Positions 45,068-54,481 of a stretch of DNA of 64,000 nucleotides are shown here, piece by piece. The stretch is taken from contig NZ_CP011514.1 in the NCBI RefSeq assembly GCF_001653795.1, forward strand, positions 3,056,279-3,120,278. Reading direction: 5' to 3'. Below the pieces are notes generated by a model. That model was not told the DNA's origin. It saw nothing but the letters and a program-made list of their open reading frames with translations, and did not search any database. The translations under genes and the position numbers were made by a program. Position 1 is the stretch's first letter, and each line of letters begins with the position of its first letter. The stretch comes from Mitsuaria sp. 7 (GTDB lineage Bacteria; Pseudomonadota; Gammaproteobacteria; Burkholderiales; Burkholderiaceae_C).

Positions 45068-45095
45068 CTTGAACCCGGACAAGTTATCCACAGAT
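45068..45095 (+). promoter_or_regulatory. Sigma-32-like promoter of dnaK
   Basis: CTTGAAC (45068-45074), 13 bp, then CCACAGAT (45088-45095). Same box sequences and spacing as at grpE. No CIRCE (HrcA) element was seen. Confidence 0.55.
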
Positions 45096-45195
45096 CAGAA
45101 GCATCCCGGAACGTTGTTTCAGCCGCTCGACGAATGAGCCGCCAGGGGCCTCCCCCGCTGACCGTTCCGCCAGTTTTCAAATTCAGGAGCACCAC

Positions 45196-47178
45196 ATGGC
45201 TAAGAAGAAGATCATCGGCATCGACCTGGGCACGACCAACTCGTGCGTCGCGGTCATGGAAGGCAACACCACCCGCGTCATCGAGAACGCGGAAGGTGCC
45301 CGCACCACCCCGTCCATCATTGCGTACCAGGAAGACGGCGAAGTGCTGGTCGGCGCCTCGGCCAAGCGCCAGGCCGTGACCAACCCGCGCAACACGCTGT
45401 ACGCGGTGAAGCGCCTGATCGGCCGCAAGTTCCAGGAGAAGGAAGTCCAGAAGGACATCGACCTGATGCCCTACACCATCGCCGCGGCCGACAACGGCGA
45501 CGCGTGGGTGGAAGTGCGCGGCAAGAAGCTAGCGCCGCCGCAGGTGTCGGCTGAAGTCCTGCGCAAGATGAAGAAGACGGCCGAGGACTACCTCGGCGAG
45601 GAAGTGACCGAGGCCGTCATCACGGTGCCGGCCTACTTCAACGACGCGCAGCGTCAGGCGACCAAGGACGCCGGCCGCATCGCGGGCCTGGACGTCAAGC
45701 GCATCATCAACGAGCCCACCGCCGCGGCCCTGGCCTTCGGCCTGGACAAGCACGGCGCGGGTGACCGCAAGATCGCGGTCTTCGACCTGGGCGGCGGCAC
45801 CTTCGACATCTCGATCATCGAGATCGCGGACGTGGACGGCGAGAAGCAGTTCGAAGTGCTGTCGACCAACGGCGACACCTTCCTGGGCGGCGAGGACTTC
45901 GACCAGCGCATCATCGACTACATCATCGCCGAGTTCAAAAAGGAACAGGGCGTCGACCTGACCAAGGACGTGCTCGCCCTGCAGCGCCTGAAGGAAGCCG
46001 CTGAAAAGGCCAAGATCGAGCTGTCGAACTCGTCGCAGACCGACGTCAACCTGCCGTACATCACGGCCGACGCCACCGGTCCGAAGCACCTGAACATCAA
46101 GCTGACCCGCGCCAAGCTGGAGTCGCTGGTGGACGAGCTGATCGAGCGCACGATGGCCCCCTGCCGCACGGCGATCAAGGACGCCGGCGTGTCGGTCGGC
46201 GAGATCGACGACGTCATCCTGGTCGGCGGCATGTCGCGCATGCCCAAGGTGCAGGAGAAGGTCAAGGAGTTCTTCGGCAAGGACCCGCGCAAGGACGTGA
46301 ACCCCGATGAGGCCGTGGCCGTCGGCGCCGCGATCCAGGGCCAGGTCCTGGGCGGCGAACGCACCGACGTGCTGCTGCTGGACGTCACCCCGCTGAGCCT
46401 GGGCATCGAGACCCTGGGCGGCGTGATGACGAAGATGATCAAGAAGAACACGACCATCCCGACCAAGTTCAGCCAGACCTTCTCGACCGCCGAGGACAGC
46501 CAGCCCGCCGTGACCATCAAGGTCTACCAGGGCGAGCGTGAACTGGCGCAGGCCAACAAGAGCCTGGGCGAGTTCAACCTCGAAGGCATCCCGCCGGCGC
46601 CGCGCGGCCTGCCGCAGATCGAGGTGAGCTTCGACATCGACGCCAACGGCATCCTGCACGTCGGCGCCAAGGACAAGGGCACCGGCAAGGAAAACAAGAT
46701 CACCATCAAGGCGAACTCCGGCCTCTCCGAGGGCGAGATCGAGAAGATGGTCAAGGACGCCGAAGCCAACGCGGCCGAGGACAAGAAGAAGGTCGAGCTG
46801 GTGCAGGCGAAGAACCAGGCCGACGGCCTGGTGCATTCGGTGCAGAAGTCGCTGACCGAGCATGGCGACAAGCTGGACGCCGGCGAGAAGGAAAAGATCG
46901 AAGCCTCGATCAAGGACCTGGAAGAAGCCATCAAGGGCGAGGACAAGGCCGACATCGACGCCAAGACCGAAGCGCTGATGACCGCCAGCCAGAAGCTGGG
47001 CGAGAAGGTGTACGCCGAGGCGCAGGCCGCTCAGGCGGCGGCTGGCGCGGGCGCGGCCGGTGCTGCGGGTGCGGCCGGTGCCGAGCACGCGGAAGCGGCG
47101 GGCGCGCAGGCCTCGGCCAAGCCGGCCGACGACAACGTCGTCGACGCGGAGTTCAAGGAAGTCAAGGACTCGAAGTAA
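45196..47178 (+). CDS. dnaK: Chaperone DnaK (Hsp70)
   Basis: A 660-residue ATP-driven chaperone. The nucleotide-binding domain (about 1-385) has [26 protein letters not shown] and [12 protein letters not shown]. The substrate-binding domain has [15 protein letters not shown] and a helical lid. The C-terminus is an Ala/Gly-rich linker followed by the conserved EFKEVKDSK tail. Length and motifs are standard. It works with GrpE and DnaJ encoded on either side. A hairpin between dnaK and dnaJ may reduce expression of dnaJ relative to dnaK. Confidence 0.98.
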   Translation: MAKKKIIGIDLGTTNSCVAVMEGNTTRVIENAEGARTTPSIIAYQEDGEVLVGASAKRQAVTNPRNTLYAVKRLIGRKFQEKEVQKDIDLMPYTIAAADNGDAWVEVRGKKLAPPQVSAEVLRKMKKTAEDYLGEEVTEAVITVPAYFNDAQRQATKDAGRIAGLDVKRIINEPTAAALAFGLDKHGAGDRKIAVFDLGGGTFDISIIEIADVDGEKQFEVLSTNGDTFLGGEDFDQRIIDYIIAEFKKEQGVDLTKDVLALQRLKEAAEKAKIELSNSSQTDVNLPYITADATGPKHLNIKLTRAKLESLVDELIERTMAPCRTAIKDAGVSVGEIDDVILVGGMSRMPKVQEKVKEFFGKDPRKDVNPDEAVAVGAAIQGQVLGGERTDVLLLDVTPLSLGIETLGGVMTKMIKKNTTIPTKFSQTFSTAEDSQPAVTIKVYQGERELAQANKSLGEFNLEGIPPAPRGLPQIEVSFDIDANGILHVGAKDKGTGKENKITIKANSGLSEGEIEKMVKDAEANAAEDKKKVELVQAKNQADGLVHSVQKSLTEHGDKLDAGEKEKIEASIKDLEEAIKGEDKADIDAKTEALMTASQKLGEKVYAEAQAAQAAAGAGAAGAAGAAGAEHAEAAGAQASAKPADDNVVDAEFKEVKDSK

Positions 47179-47262
47179 TCGCCGAAGTAAGCGCCGAAGT
47201 AAGCGCCTTGCATGCCGACTCCCCGTCGGCATCGCAAACGGCTCATGCTGTCGATTGACAGC

Positions 47263-47297
47263 CGCCGCGCGGGGCCGCCAGCCTCGCGCGGCGTTTT
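47263..47297 (+). terminator. Attenuator-like hairpin between dnaK and dnaJ
   Basis: Perfect 9-bp arms cgccgcgcg (47263-47271) and cgcgcggcg (47285-47293) with a 13-base loop and a following tttt. Likely partial termination within the operon. Confidence 0.5.
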
Positions 47298-47321
47298 GGT
47301 TTGAGGCCCGCAGGAAGATCC

Positions 47322-48470
47322 ATGGCAAAGCGTGACTATTACGAAGTCCTGGGCGTCGCGAAGAACGCCAGCGAAGAGGACATCAAGAAGGCCTATCGCA
47401 AGCTCGCGATGAAGCACCACCCTGACCGCAACCAGGGCGAGGGTGCCAAGGAGGCCGAGGACAAGTTCAAGGAGACCAAGGAAGCCTACGAGATGCTCTC
47501 GGACGGCCAGAAGCGGGCCGCCTACGACCAGTACGGCCACGCGGGCGTGGATCCGAACCAGGGCTTCCGCGGCGGCCAGGGCGGGGAAGGTTTCGGCGGG
47601 TTCGCGGAGGCCTTCGGCGACATCTTCGGCGACCTCTTCGGCCAGCAGGGCGGCGGCGGCCGGCGCCAGGGCGGCGGCCAGCAGGTCTACCGCGGCAGCG
47701 ACCTGAGCTACGCGATGGAGATCACGCTGGAGGAAGCCGCGCGCGGCAAGGAGACGCAGATCCGCATCCCGTCGTGGGAAGGCTGCGAGACCTGCCATGG
47801 CAGCGGGGCAAAACCTGGCACCAGCGCCAAGACCTGCGGCTCCTGCGGCGGCAGCGGCACGGTGCACATGCGCCAGGGTTTCTTCAGCATCCAGCAGACC
47901 TGCCCGCACTGCCACGGCACGGGCAAGATCATTCCGGAGCCCTGCACCACCTGCAACGGCGCCGGCAAGATCAAGAAGACCAAGACGCTGGAAGTCAAGA
48001 TCCCGGCCGGCATCAACGAAGGCATGCGCATCCGCTCGGCCGGCAATGGTGAACCGGGCGTCAACGGCGGGCCGTCGGGCGATCTCTACATCGAGATCCG
48101 CATCAAGCAGCACGACATCTTCGAGCGCGACGGCGACGACCTGCACTGCACGATGCCGGTGTCGATCACGACCTCCGCGCTGGGCGGCACGATCGAGGTG
48201 CCGACGCTGGGCGGCAAGGCCGAGATCGAGCTCCCCGAGGGCACGCAGCACGGCAAGACCTTCCGCCTGCGCGGCAAGGGCATCAAGGGCGTGCGCTCGA
48301 GCTATCCGGGCGACCTGTACTGCCACATCAGCATCGAGACGCCGGTCAAGCTCACCGAGCATCAGCGCAAGCTGCTGAAGGAGCTCGACAAGAGCCTGAA
48401 GGACGGCGGCGAGCGTCACTCGCCGAACGCGAAGAGCTGGACCGACCGGGTCAAGGACCTCTTCAAGTAA
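47322..48470 (+). CDS. dnaJ: Chaperone DnaJ (Hsp40)
   Basis: A 382-residue co-chaperone. The J domain (1-70) includes HHPDRNQ, which activates DnaK ATPase. A Gly/Phe-rich region follows (about 75-125), then four CxxCxGxG-type zinc motifs ([32 protein letters not shown]), and C-terminal substrate-binding domains. The ATG at 47322 follows AGGAAG. This is the classical type I DnaJ, completing grpE-dnaK-dnaJ, and a strong terminator lies downstream. Confidence 0.98.
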   Translation: MAKRDYYEVLGVAKNASEEDIKKAYRKLAMKHHPDRNQGEGAKEAEDKFKETKEAYEMLSDGQKRAAYDQYGHAGVDPNQGFRGGQGGEGFGGFAEAFGDIFGDLFGQQGGGGRRQGGGQQVYRGSDLSYAMEITLEEAARGKETQIRIPSWEGCETCHGSGAKPGTSAKTCGSCGGSGTVHMRQGFFSIQQTCPHCHGTGKIIPEPCTTCNGAGKIKKTKTLEVKIPAGINEGMRIRSAGNGEPGVNGGPSGDLYIEIRIKQHDIFERDGDDLHCTMPVSITTSALGGTIEVPTLGGKAEIELPEGTQHGKTFRLRGKGIKGVRSSYPGDLYCHISIETPVKLTEHQRKLLKELDKSLKDGGERHSPNAKSWTDRVKDLFK

Positions 48471-48616
48471 ATCGCCAACAGCGACACGCAAACCCCCGTC
48501 ACGATTCACGAATCAGGCCGGTCCACCCACGCAAACCCGGGGGACCGGCGGTAGTCGCCGGGCGGACAATCGGTCCGTGGTTGACGACATTCGCACAATT
48601 CGTTGGGGTGCTGCCG

Positions 48617-48644
48617 GCCCGCTCTCTTCGGAGGCGGGCTTTTT
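48617..48644 (+). terminator. Rho-independent terminator after dnaJ
   Basis: gcccgc/gcgggc stem with a bulged inner ctc-ttcg-gag hairpin and a run of five T. Confidence 0.75.
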
Positions 48645-48677
48645 CATTGGCGCGCGCGCCGTGGCGGGGCGGCGGCC

Positions 48678-50291
48678 ATGACGCTCGCCGGCACGCTCGG
48701 GAAGACGCAGGCGCTGGTCATCGACAGCAACGCCAACTCACGCAGCCTGATGACGGCGCAATTGCGCGAACTCGGCGTCGGCCATGTGCGGCAGACCACG
48801 CGGGTGCGAGACGCCCGCGTGATCCTGGAAACGCAGCCCTACGACATCGTCATCTGCGACTACTACTTCGACGGCTCCGAGATGTCCGGCCAAGACCTGC
48901 TCGACGAGCTGCGGCGCGAGCAGTTGCTGCCCTACTCCACCGTCTTCGTCATGGTCACCGGCGAGGCCTCGTACGCGAAGGTCGCCGAGGCCGCCGAGGC
49001 GGCGCTGGACGCCTACCTCGTCAAGCCCTACACGACCACGGCGCTCGCCGACCGGCTGGCCAATGCGCGACATCGCAAGGTGGAGCTCAAGGGCATCTTC
49101 GACGCGATCGACGCGAAGGATTTCGGTCGCGCGGCGGACCTCTGCCTGGAGCGCTTCCAGCGCAAGGCGACCTACTGGCTGTACGCCGCGCGCATCGGCG
49201 CTGAACTGCTGCTGCGCCTGGAGCGCCACACCGAGGCCCGCGAGCTGTACGAGGCCATCATCGCCGCGCGCACCGTGCCCTGGGCGCGGCTGGGCGTGGC
49301 GCGGACCGAGGTCGCCGGCGGCAACCTGAGCGCCGCGCGCCGCACGCTGGAGACGCTGATCGGCGACATGCCCGACCAGGCCGACAGCTACGATCTGATG
49401 GGCCGCGTGCAGATGGAGCAGGGCGAGATCGATGCCGCGCTCGCGACCTACCGCACCGCCGCGACGCTGACGCCCGGTTGCCTGCTGCGGCAGCAGCATT
49501 GCGGCACCTTGGCCTTCTACGCGGGGCAGCGCGACGAGGCGCTCAAGATGCTCGAACGCAGCGTGGCGCAGGGTCTGCGGTCCAAGCTGTTCGATGCGCA
49601 CAGCCTGGCCCTGATCGCGCTGATGCGCTTCGATGCGAAGGACAGCAAGGGCCTGAAGTACACGATGGACGCGCTGATGCAGGCCATGGAGCGCGCGCCG
49701 CGCGATCAGCGCCTGCAGGGCTTCGACGTGCTGATGCAGGGCCTGCGCCTGTTGATGGACCGCAAGCTGGCGGATGCGCTGCTGCTCGCGCGCAAGTTCG
49801 CGCGACGCGTCACCGACGAGGACCTGGACCTCGAGGCCGCCAGCCTGCTGGTCGCGCTGTGGGTGCGCATGGCGCGGCAGGACATCGAGCTCAGCGAGAT
49901 GGACACGCTGATGAGCCAGCTCGGCCTGCGCTTCTGCAGTTCGAAGTCGGCGACCGAGGTGATGATCAGCATGGCCGAAGGCCACGAACCCAGCGCGCAG
50001 CTGCTGCGCGACGCGAATGCGCGGGTGTTCGCGATCTCCGAGACGGCAATGCGCCATGCGATGCGGGGCGATGCGCAGACCGGCGTGCAGTTGCTGGTCG
50101 AGCAAGGCACGCTGACGCTGAACGCCAAGCTGATCGACATGGCGGCGCTGGTGCTCAAGCGCTACCGGGAACGGATGACCGATCCCGGGGCGCTGGAGCC
50201 GCGGATCGAGGATCTGCAGCGTCGCTATGTGCAGGCCAGCGGCCAGGGGCTGAAGGCGGCCCGGGGAGGCGGCATGGCCTTGCGGGGATGA
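48678..50291 (+). CDS. Response-regulator receiver with TPR-repeat domain
   Basis: A 537-residue soluble protein. The N-terminal receiver (about 8-128) has Asp61 (DIVICDYYFDG), Thr93 and Lys115 (DAYLVKPY), so it can be phosphorylated. The rest is helical TPR-type repeats (about 145-530; for example AADLCLERF, ARELYEAIIAA, ARRTLETLIGD, QGEIDAALATYRTAATLTP), which usually bind proteins. No histidine kinase is nearby, so its partner is encoded elsewhere. Similar receiver-TPR proteins occur across Burkholderiales without a settled function. The ATG at 48678 is the first before the receiver fold. Confidence 0.88.
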   Translation: MTLAGTLGKTQALVIDSNANSRSLMTAQLRELGVGHVRQTTRVRDARVILETQPYDIVICDYYFDGSEMSGQDLLDELRREQLLPYSTVFVMVTGEASYAKVAEAAEAALDAYLVKPYTTTALADRLANARHRKVELKGIFDAIDAKDFGRAADLCLERFQRKATYWLYAARIGAELLLRLERHTEARELYEAIIAARTVPWARLGVARTEVAGGNLSAARRTLETLIGDMPDQADSYDLMGRVQMEQGEIDAALATYRTAATLTPGCLLRQQHCGTLAFYAGQRDEALKMLERSVAQGLRSKLFDAHSLALIALMRFDAKDSKGLKYTMDALMQAMERAPRDQRLQGFDVLMQGLRLLMDRKLADALLLARKFARRVTDEDLDLEAASLLVALWVRMARQDIELSEMDTLMSQLGLRFCSSKSATEVMISMAEGHEPSAQLLRDANARVFAISETAMRHAMRGDAQTGVQLLVEQGTLTLNAKLIDMAALVLKRYRERMTDPGALEPRIEDLQRRYVQASGQGLKAARGGGMALRG

Positions 50292-50399
50292 AGGGGCGTC
50301 CCTGGTCAAGCCGCGGCGAGGCCATGGACTGCTTCAGGGGAGCTTCAGGTACGACTACTACAAGGGCAGGTTGATTTTCTGCCGGCCTGACACAACAAG

Positions 50400-52100
50400 A
50401 TGGCGTTTTCCGATTCCTCGACCTCGCCGGCACGCGAGGCCGGCACCGCGCGCACCGTGCGCGCCCGTTCACCGCTGGTTCTGACGTGGCTGACCGCACT
50501 GTGGATCGGTGTGCTCGGCAACTGGCCGCTCTGGCAGCGCATGTGGGGCATGCCGGATTACGCCGGCGCGTCGGGCAAGCTGTTCATCATCGTCTTCGCC
50601 GGCATCGTGATCATGGTGCTGGCCGCCGTCTTCAGCCTGCTGGCCTGGCGCGTGGCGGTGAAGCCGCTGCTGACCGCGATGCTGCTGATGACGGCACCGC
50701 TGGCCTACTTCATCGGCAGCTACGGCGTGATCATCGACAGCACGATGATCACCAACGCACTGCAGACCGATGTGCGCGAGACGCGCGACCTGATCGGCTG
50801 GGGACTGGCGGCGCATGTCGTCGTGATCGCGCTGATCCCGCTGATCTGGATCTGGCGCCAGCGCCTGACCGACAAGCGCTGGTTCAAGCGGCTGGGGTGG
50901 AACCTCGCGAGCGTGGCGCTCGCGCTGGTGCTGGGCGTCGGGCTCGCGGCCACGCGGACCGCGGACCTGGCCTCCACGCTGCGCAACAACAAGACCTTGA
51001 CCAAGATGGTCAGCCCGATCAACGCGATCTGGGCGAGCGCCGCGTTGGCGGCTCAGAAGCAGAAGAAACCCAGAGGCCCGCTCGAGGTCGTCGCCGCCGA
51101 TGCGAAGCTCACGCCGCGCGTTGCAGGCGCCCGGCCGCCGCTGGTGCTGCTGGTGGTCGGCGAGACCGCGCGTTCGGAGAATTTCCAGCTCAACGGTTAT
51201 GGCAAGCCGACCAATCCGGCGTTGTCGACGAAGCCGGTGCTGAGCTATCGCGAAGTCGCATCCTGCGGCACGTCGACGGCGGCGTCGCTGCCGTGCATGT
51301 TCTCGCAGCTGGGCCGCGAGGTGTACGTGGATCACCCCGGCAACCAGCAGACGCTGATGGACGTGCTGCAGCGCGCCGGGCTGGCGGTGCTGTGGCTGGA
51401 CAACCAGTCGGGCTGCAAGGGCATCTGCGACCGCGTGCCCAATGCGCAGGCCATCAATCCCGCCCGGCCCGATCACCCGATTCCCACCGGCCTGTGCCGC
51501 GCGGACGGGGAGTGCCTTGACGAGGTGATGCTGCACGACCTGGACGCGCGCATCGCGGCACTGGATCCGCAGCGCGTCGCACGCGGCGTCGTGCTGGTGC
51601 TGCACCAGATGGGCAGCCACGGCCCCGCCTACTACCTGCGCACGCCCGACGACCGGAAGCCCTTCCAGCCCGAGTGCCGCAGCAATGCGCTGCAGCAGTG
51701 CGAGCTGGAACAGGTCCGCAATGCCTACGACAACACGATCGTCTACACCGACCACGTGCTGGCGAAGGCGATCGATTGGCTGGGGACGCAGGAACAGCGA
51801 TTCGATCCGAGCCTGCTCTACGTGTCGGACCACGGCGAGTCGCTGGGCGAGAACAACCTCTTCCTGCACGGCATGCCCTACGCGCTGGCGCCCAAGCAGC
51901 AGAAGCACGTACCGCTGATCCTGTGGCTGCCGGAGCAGACACGGCAATCGCAGAAGCTCGACAGCGCGTGCCTGACGCAGCGTCGCGACACGCCGATGTC
52001 GCACGACGGGCTGTATCACACGGTGCTGAGTCTCAGCGGCGTGGAGACCTCGGTCTATCGCAAGGATTGGGATTGGGTGGGCGCTTGCCGGCGCAACTAA
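50400..52100 (+). CDS. Lipid A phosphoethanolamine transferase (EptA family)
   Basis: A 566-residue inner-membrane enzyme with five N-terminal transmembrane segments (about 25-45, 60-85, 90-112, 132-152 and 165-185) and a periplasmic sulfatase-like domain. Key residues are seen: Glu255 (VVGETAR), the acceptor Thr293 in SCGTSTAASLPCMF, and SDHGESLGENNLFLHG, which binds zinc. Cysteine pairs that form disulfides in this family are present. It transfers phosphoethanolamine to lipid A, lowering surface charge and reducing polymyxin binding. Chromosomal setting and normal base composition suggest an intrinsic gene. No regulator lies beside it. Confidence 0.93.
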   Translation: MAFSDSSTSPAREAGTARTVRARSPLVLTWLTALWIGVLGNWPLWQRMWGMPDYAGASGKLFIIVFAGIVIMVLAAVFSLLAWRVAVKPLLTAMLLMTAPLAYFIGSYGVIIDSTMITNALQTDVRETRDLIGWGLAAHVVVIALIPLIWIWRQRLTDKRWFKRLGWNLASVALALVLGVGLAATRTADLASTLRNNKTLTKMVSPINAIWASAALAAQKQKKPRGPLEVVAADAKLTPRVAGARPPLVLLVVGETARSENFQLNGYGKPTNPALSTKPVLSYREVASCGTSTAASLPCMFSQLGREVYVDHPGNQQTLMDVLQRAGLAVLWLDNQSGCKGICDRVPNAQAINPARPDHPIPTGLCRADGECLDEVMLHDLDARIAALDPQRVARGVVLVLHQMGSHGPAYYLRTPDDRKPFQPECRSNALQQCELEQVRNAYDNTIVYTDHVLAKAIDWLGTQEQRFDPSLLYVSDHGESLGENNLFLHGMPYALAPKQQKHVPLILWLPEQTRQSQKLDSACLTQRRDTPMSHDGLYHTVLSLSGVETSVYRKDWDWVGACRRN

Positions 52101-52504
52101 GGCACTGAGCGGGGCAAAGCTGCATCACATCGCTCCAGGACCTGCCTGACTTGTCCCAACTGGTCGTGCATCTCAGCAGCTGTCACAGTATCGTCCAATG
52201 CGTAGTCGGCTTGCACTCGGCGGTGTCGTTGGGCTTCGAGCTGAGCCCCGTTCCTCCGCGACCGTTCCTTCACTATCTCGCCGCACCGCTCGGCAGGGTG
52301 TTTCAAGCGATTGATGAGCTCCTGATGCGCACCCCCTTCCGGCCCTTCATTGCGACCCAGCATCGGCAGGGTCTGCTCCCATTCTTTGCAACGATGGAAT
52401 GCGGCGTAGTAGGCACGACTGATGGCACTCCGGAACGCCACCTCTGAATCCTGCTGCCCCAGCAAGCGCGCGAAGGCGAGAAAGTCTTTGCACTCAATGG
52501 CCAT
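52097..52504 (-). CDS. HEPN-domain protein
   Basis: A 135-residue protein of helices typical of HEPN domains. The motif RAYYAAFH (Arg30 to His37) matches the R-x4-6-H signature used for RNA cleavage in HEPN ribonucleases. No second domain is present. It begins 33 bp after the preceding minus-strand gene, so the two are probably co-transcribed. HEPN proteins often act as toxins or phage-defence effectors; whether this one is active is unknown. ATG at 52504 chosen because MAIECKDFLAFARLL starts the conserved fold. The last bases overlap the end of the convergent eptA-like gene. Confidence 0.75.
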   Translation of the reverse strand: MAIECKDFLAFARLLGQQDSEVAFRSAISRAYYAAFHRCKEWEQTLPMLGRNEGPEGGAHQELINRLKHPAERCGEIVKERSRRNGAQLEAQRHRRVQADYALDDTVTAAEMHDQLGQVRQVLERCDAALPRSVP

Positions 52505-52537
52505 ATGCGTCTCTGACAGTTGGATCACCCGGCAGCC

Positions 52538-53104
52538 TCAGGCCGATGCCTCGGCTACAAACGAGAGCAGAAAATTGGGCTGCAGCAGATCAACGTAAGC
52601 GAGTTCGCCCCAGAATTCGGAAGTCCATTCCAGGGCCGCGTCGCGGCTAACGCCGACCGGAACTTCGTAGCGGATGCTCGTGATGCCTTCATGTTCGAAG
52701 AGGGTCAACGTCACCGTTCCTTCTCGCCGCAAGCCGTGACGCTGTGCGAAGTGCGCAGCCAGATGCAGAAGATGTCGGACGTAGGTCACTGAGACATTGC
52801 GACGCTCCAGCAGCGAGAGTGCGTTGTCGACCCGGTCCCAGCTCGTGTACTGGCAGCGTGCATCGACTGTCCCTTCAGGACGAGCCACCCCGAACAACAC
52901 AGCCGGATAACGCAGCAACTCGACCACCGCCGTCAGTTCTGACATCCCCTCCGCGGTCGGCACAGGCATCACCATGATCGCCACCAACCTGTCGGTCCGA
53001 CTCACGGGCCTGATGTAGTTCACTTGCAGAGACATCACTGATCTTTCATTGCGAGTCCTCGACTCAATGGCAACCAGTCTCTGCGTGATGCGCTCGAAAG
53101 ACAT
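52538..53104 (-). CDS. Unknown protein paired with the HEPN gene
   Basis: A protein of about 188 residues that I do not recognise. It has alternating strands and helices (VNYIRPVSRTDRLVAIMVMPVP, then RNVSVTYVRHLLHLAAHFAQRHG), no signal peptide and no membrane segment. Several starts are possible: GTG at 53152, ATG at 53104 with GGAGG close upstream, and ATG at 53035. Base composition here looks less GC-rich than in flanking genes. Preceding the HEPN gene by 33 bp, it may be its antitoxin, sensor or partner (inference). Confidence 0.6.
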   Translation of the reverse strand: MSFERITQRLVAIESRTRNERSVMSLQVNYIRPVSRTDRLVAIMVMPVPTAEGMSELTAVVELLRYPAVLFGVARPEGTVDARCQYTSWDRVDNALSLLERRNVSVTYVRHLLHLAAHFAQRHGLRREGTVTLTLFEHEGITSIRYEVPVGVSRDAALEWTSEFWGELAYVDLLQPNFLLSFVAEASA

Positions 53105-53234
53105 TCCCTCCGAAGGGCGTTTCGACGGGGGATATTGATATCGGTAGGTCACTCCCCCTGCGCATACTGAGGAAAGTCATTGCCGACTCGGCTCGCAAAG
53201 GATCGGCTCGCGAGGGGTCAGGTCTTGCCGTCGT

Positions 53235-54353
53235 TCAGAACAGGGACTGCTGCCCCACCACCTTGGACGGCGGGCGGAACTCGCTGAAGTCGAACTGGTG
53301 CCGCTCGCGGCCCAGGCCCAAGCGCTTCGAGGCCTTGCGCAGGCGCTGCTGGAGCAGCTCGGCCCAGATCCCCTCGCCGGTGAAGCGCGTGCCGAAGCGC
53401 GGATCGTTGTCTTTGCCGCCGCGCATGTCGTGCAGCCGCGCCATGATGCGCGCCGCCTTGTCCGGCTGATGCAGCCGCAGCCAGTCGTGGAAGAGCGGCG
53501 CCACCTCCCACGGCAGCCTCAGGGGAATGCTGAAGGCCTTGGTCGCGCCCGCCTCCGCGGCGGCTTCGAGGATGCGCTCCAGCTCCGGTTCATTGAGGAA
53601 CGGGATCACCGGTGACACGCTCACGCCCACCGGCACGCCCGCCTCGGCCAGCGTCCTGATCGTCTGCAGCCGCCGCTGCGGCGAGGCCGCGCGCGGCTCC
53701 AGGATCCGCGACAGCGCCGGATCCAGCGAGGTCACCGACAGGTAGACCGACACCTGCCGCTTGAGCGCCATCGGCACGATCAGGTCCAGGTCGCGCTCGA
53801 TGCCGCTGGACTTCGTCACCACCGAGAACGGATGCCGCGCCTCGGTCAGCACTTCCACGACCGCGCGCGTGATGCCCAGCTTGCGCTCGATCGGCTGGTA
53901 GGCGTCGGTGGCGGTCCCGAGCACCAGCGGCGCGGGCTTGTAGGCCGAGGAGGCCAGCGTCTCGCGCAGCCGCTCGGCGGCGTTGACCTTCGCGATGATC
54001 TTGGTCTCGAAGTCCAGGCCCGGCGACAGGTTCAGGTAGCTGTGCGTCGGGCGCGCGAAGCAGTAGATGCAGCCGTGCTCGCAGCCCCGGTACGGATTGA
54101 TCGACAGGTCGAAGCCGATGTCGGGCGACTGGTTGCCGCTGACGATCTTCTTCGCGTGCTCCTCGATGATCTGGGTCTTCGGGGCGACGTGCTCCTCCAG
54201 CGCCTCCTGGTCCAGCGTGCCCCAGCCGTCGTCGTACTGCTCGCGCCCGCGCGATTCGAAACGGTGCGGCATCGCCCAGGCGCTGCCCCGGCCCTTCAGC
54301 GCGTCGGCCTGGATGTACAGCGGCGGGGGAGCGATCTTGGTGTCTTGCGGCAT
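53235..54353 (-). CDS. PA0069/Rv2578c-family radical SAM protein
   Basis: A 372-residue Fe-S enzyme with the radical SAM cluster motif CEHGCIYC (Cys91, Cys95, Cys98) following INPYRG. The family is related to spore photoproduct lyase and is widely suspected to act in DNA repair; I recall PA0069 being in the Pseudomonas aeruginosa LexA regulon. Here a LexA box sits immediately upstream, which agrees. The ATG at 54353 lacks a ribosome site but lies where transcription should begin, suggesting a leaderless message. The C-terminal part is basic and ends GQQSLF, resembling a clamp-binding type tail (inference). Confidence 0.92.
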   Translation of the reverse strand: MPQDTKIAPPPLYIQADALKGRGSAWAMPHRFESRGREQYDDGWGTLDQEALEEHVAPKTQIIEEHAKKIVSGNQSPDIGFDLSINPYRGCEHGCIYCFARPTHSYLNLSPGLDFETKIIAKVNAAERLRETLASSAYKPAPLVLGTATDAYQPIERKLGITRAVVEVLTEARHPFSVVTKSSGIERDLDLIVPMALKRQVSVYLSVTSLDPALSRILEPRAASPQRRLQTIRTLAEAGVPVGVSVSPVIPFLNEPELERILEAAAEAGATKAFSIPLRLPWEVAPLFHDWLRLHQPDKAARIMARLHDMRGGKDNDPRFGTRFTGEGIWAELLQQRLRKASKRLGLGRERHQFDFSEFRPPSKVVGQQSLF

Positions 54354-54354
54354 A

Positions 54355-54389
54355 CTGTCAATTTATACAGTATCGCTGATGAATGCCAG
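54355..54389 (-). promoter_or_regulatory. SOS (LexA) box overlapping the promoter of the radical SAM gene
   Basis: CTGT-N8-ACAG at 54355-54370 is a perfect LexA core with TA flanks on both sides. On the minus strand a -10 TATAAA (54362-54367) lies inside it and a -35 CTGGCA (54384-54389) lies 16 bp upstream. Transcription would begin within a base or two of the ATG at 54353. Confidence 0.85.
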
Positions 54390-54430
54390 TGCCCATCGGC
54401 ATCCCAGGCATTCACCCGCTGCGCCGCCTT

Positions 54431-54474
54431 CTCCGGAACCCGTCTCCGGAACCCGTCTCCGGAAGTCGTCTCCG
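54431..54474. repeat. 13-bp tandem repeat between the MFS and radical SAM genes
   Basis: ctccggaacccgt occurs twice in perfect tandem, then once with two changes, then a partial copy (3.4 units). It lies in the 128-bp gap just after the MFS stop. Confidence 0.8.
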
Positions 54475-54481
54475 CGCACAG

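Noticed and set aside
45007..45195. CIRCE element for HrcA upstream of dnaK
   Set aside because: The 9-bp inverted repeat TTAGCACTC/GAGTGCTAA is not present here or before grpE.
50400..52100. Mobile mcr gene
   Set aside because: No insertion sequence, plasmid feature or shift in composition is seen around it; an intrinsic EptA-type gene is more likely.
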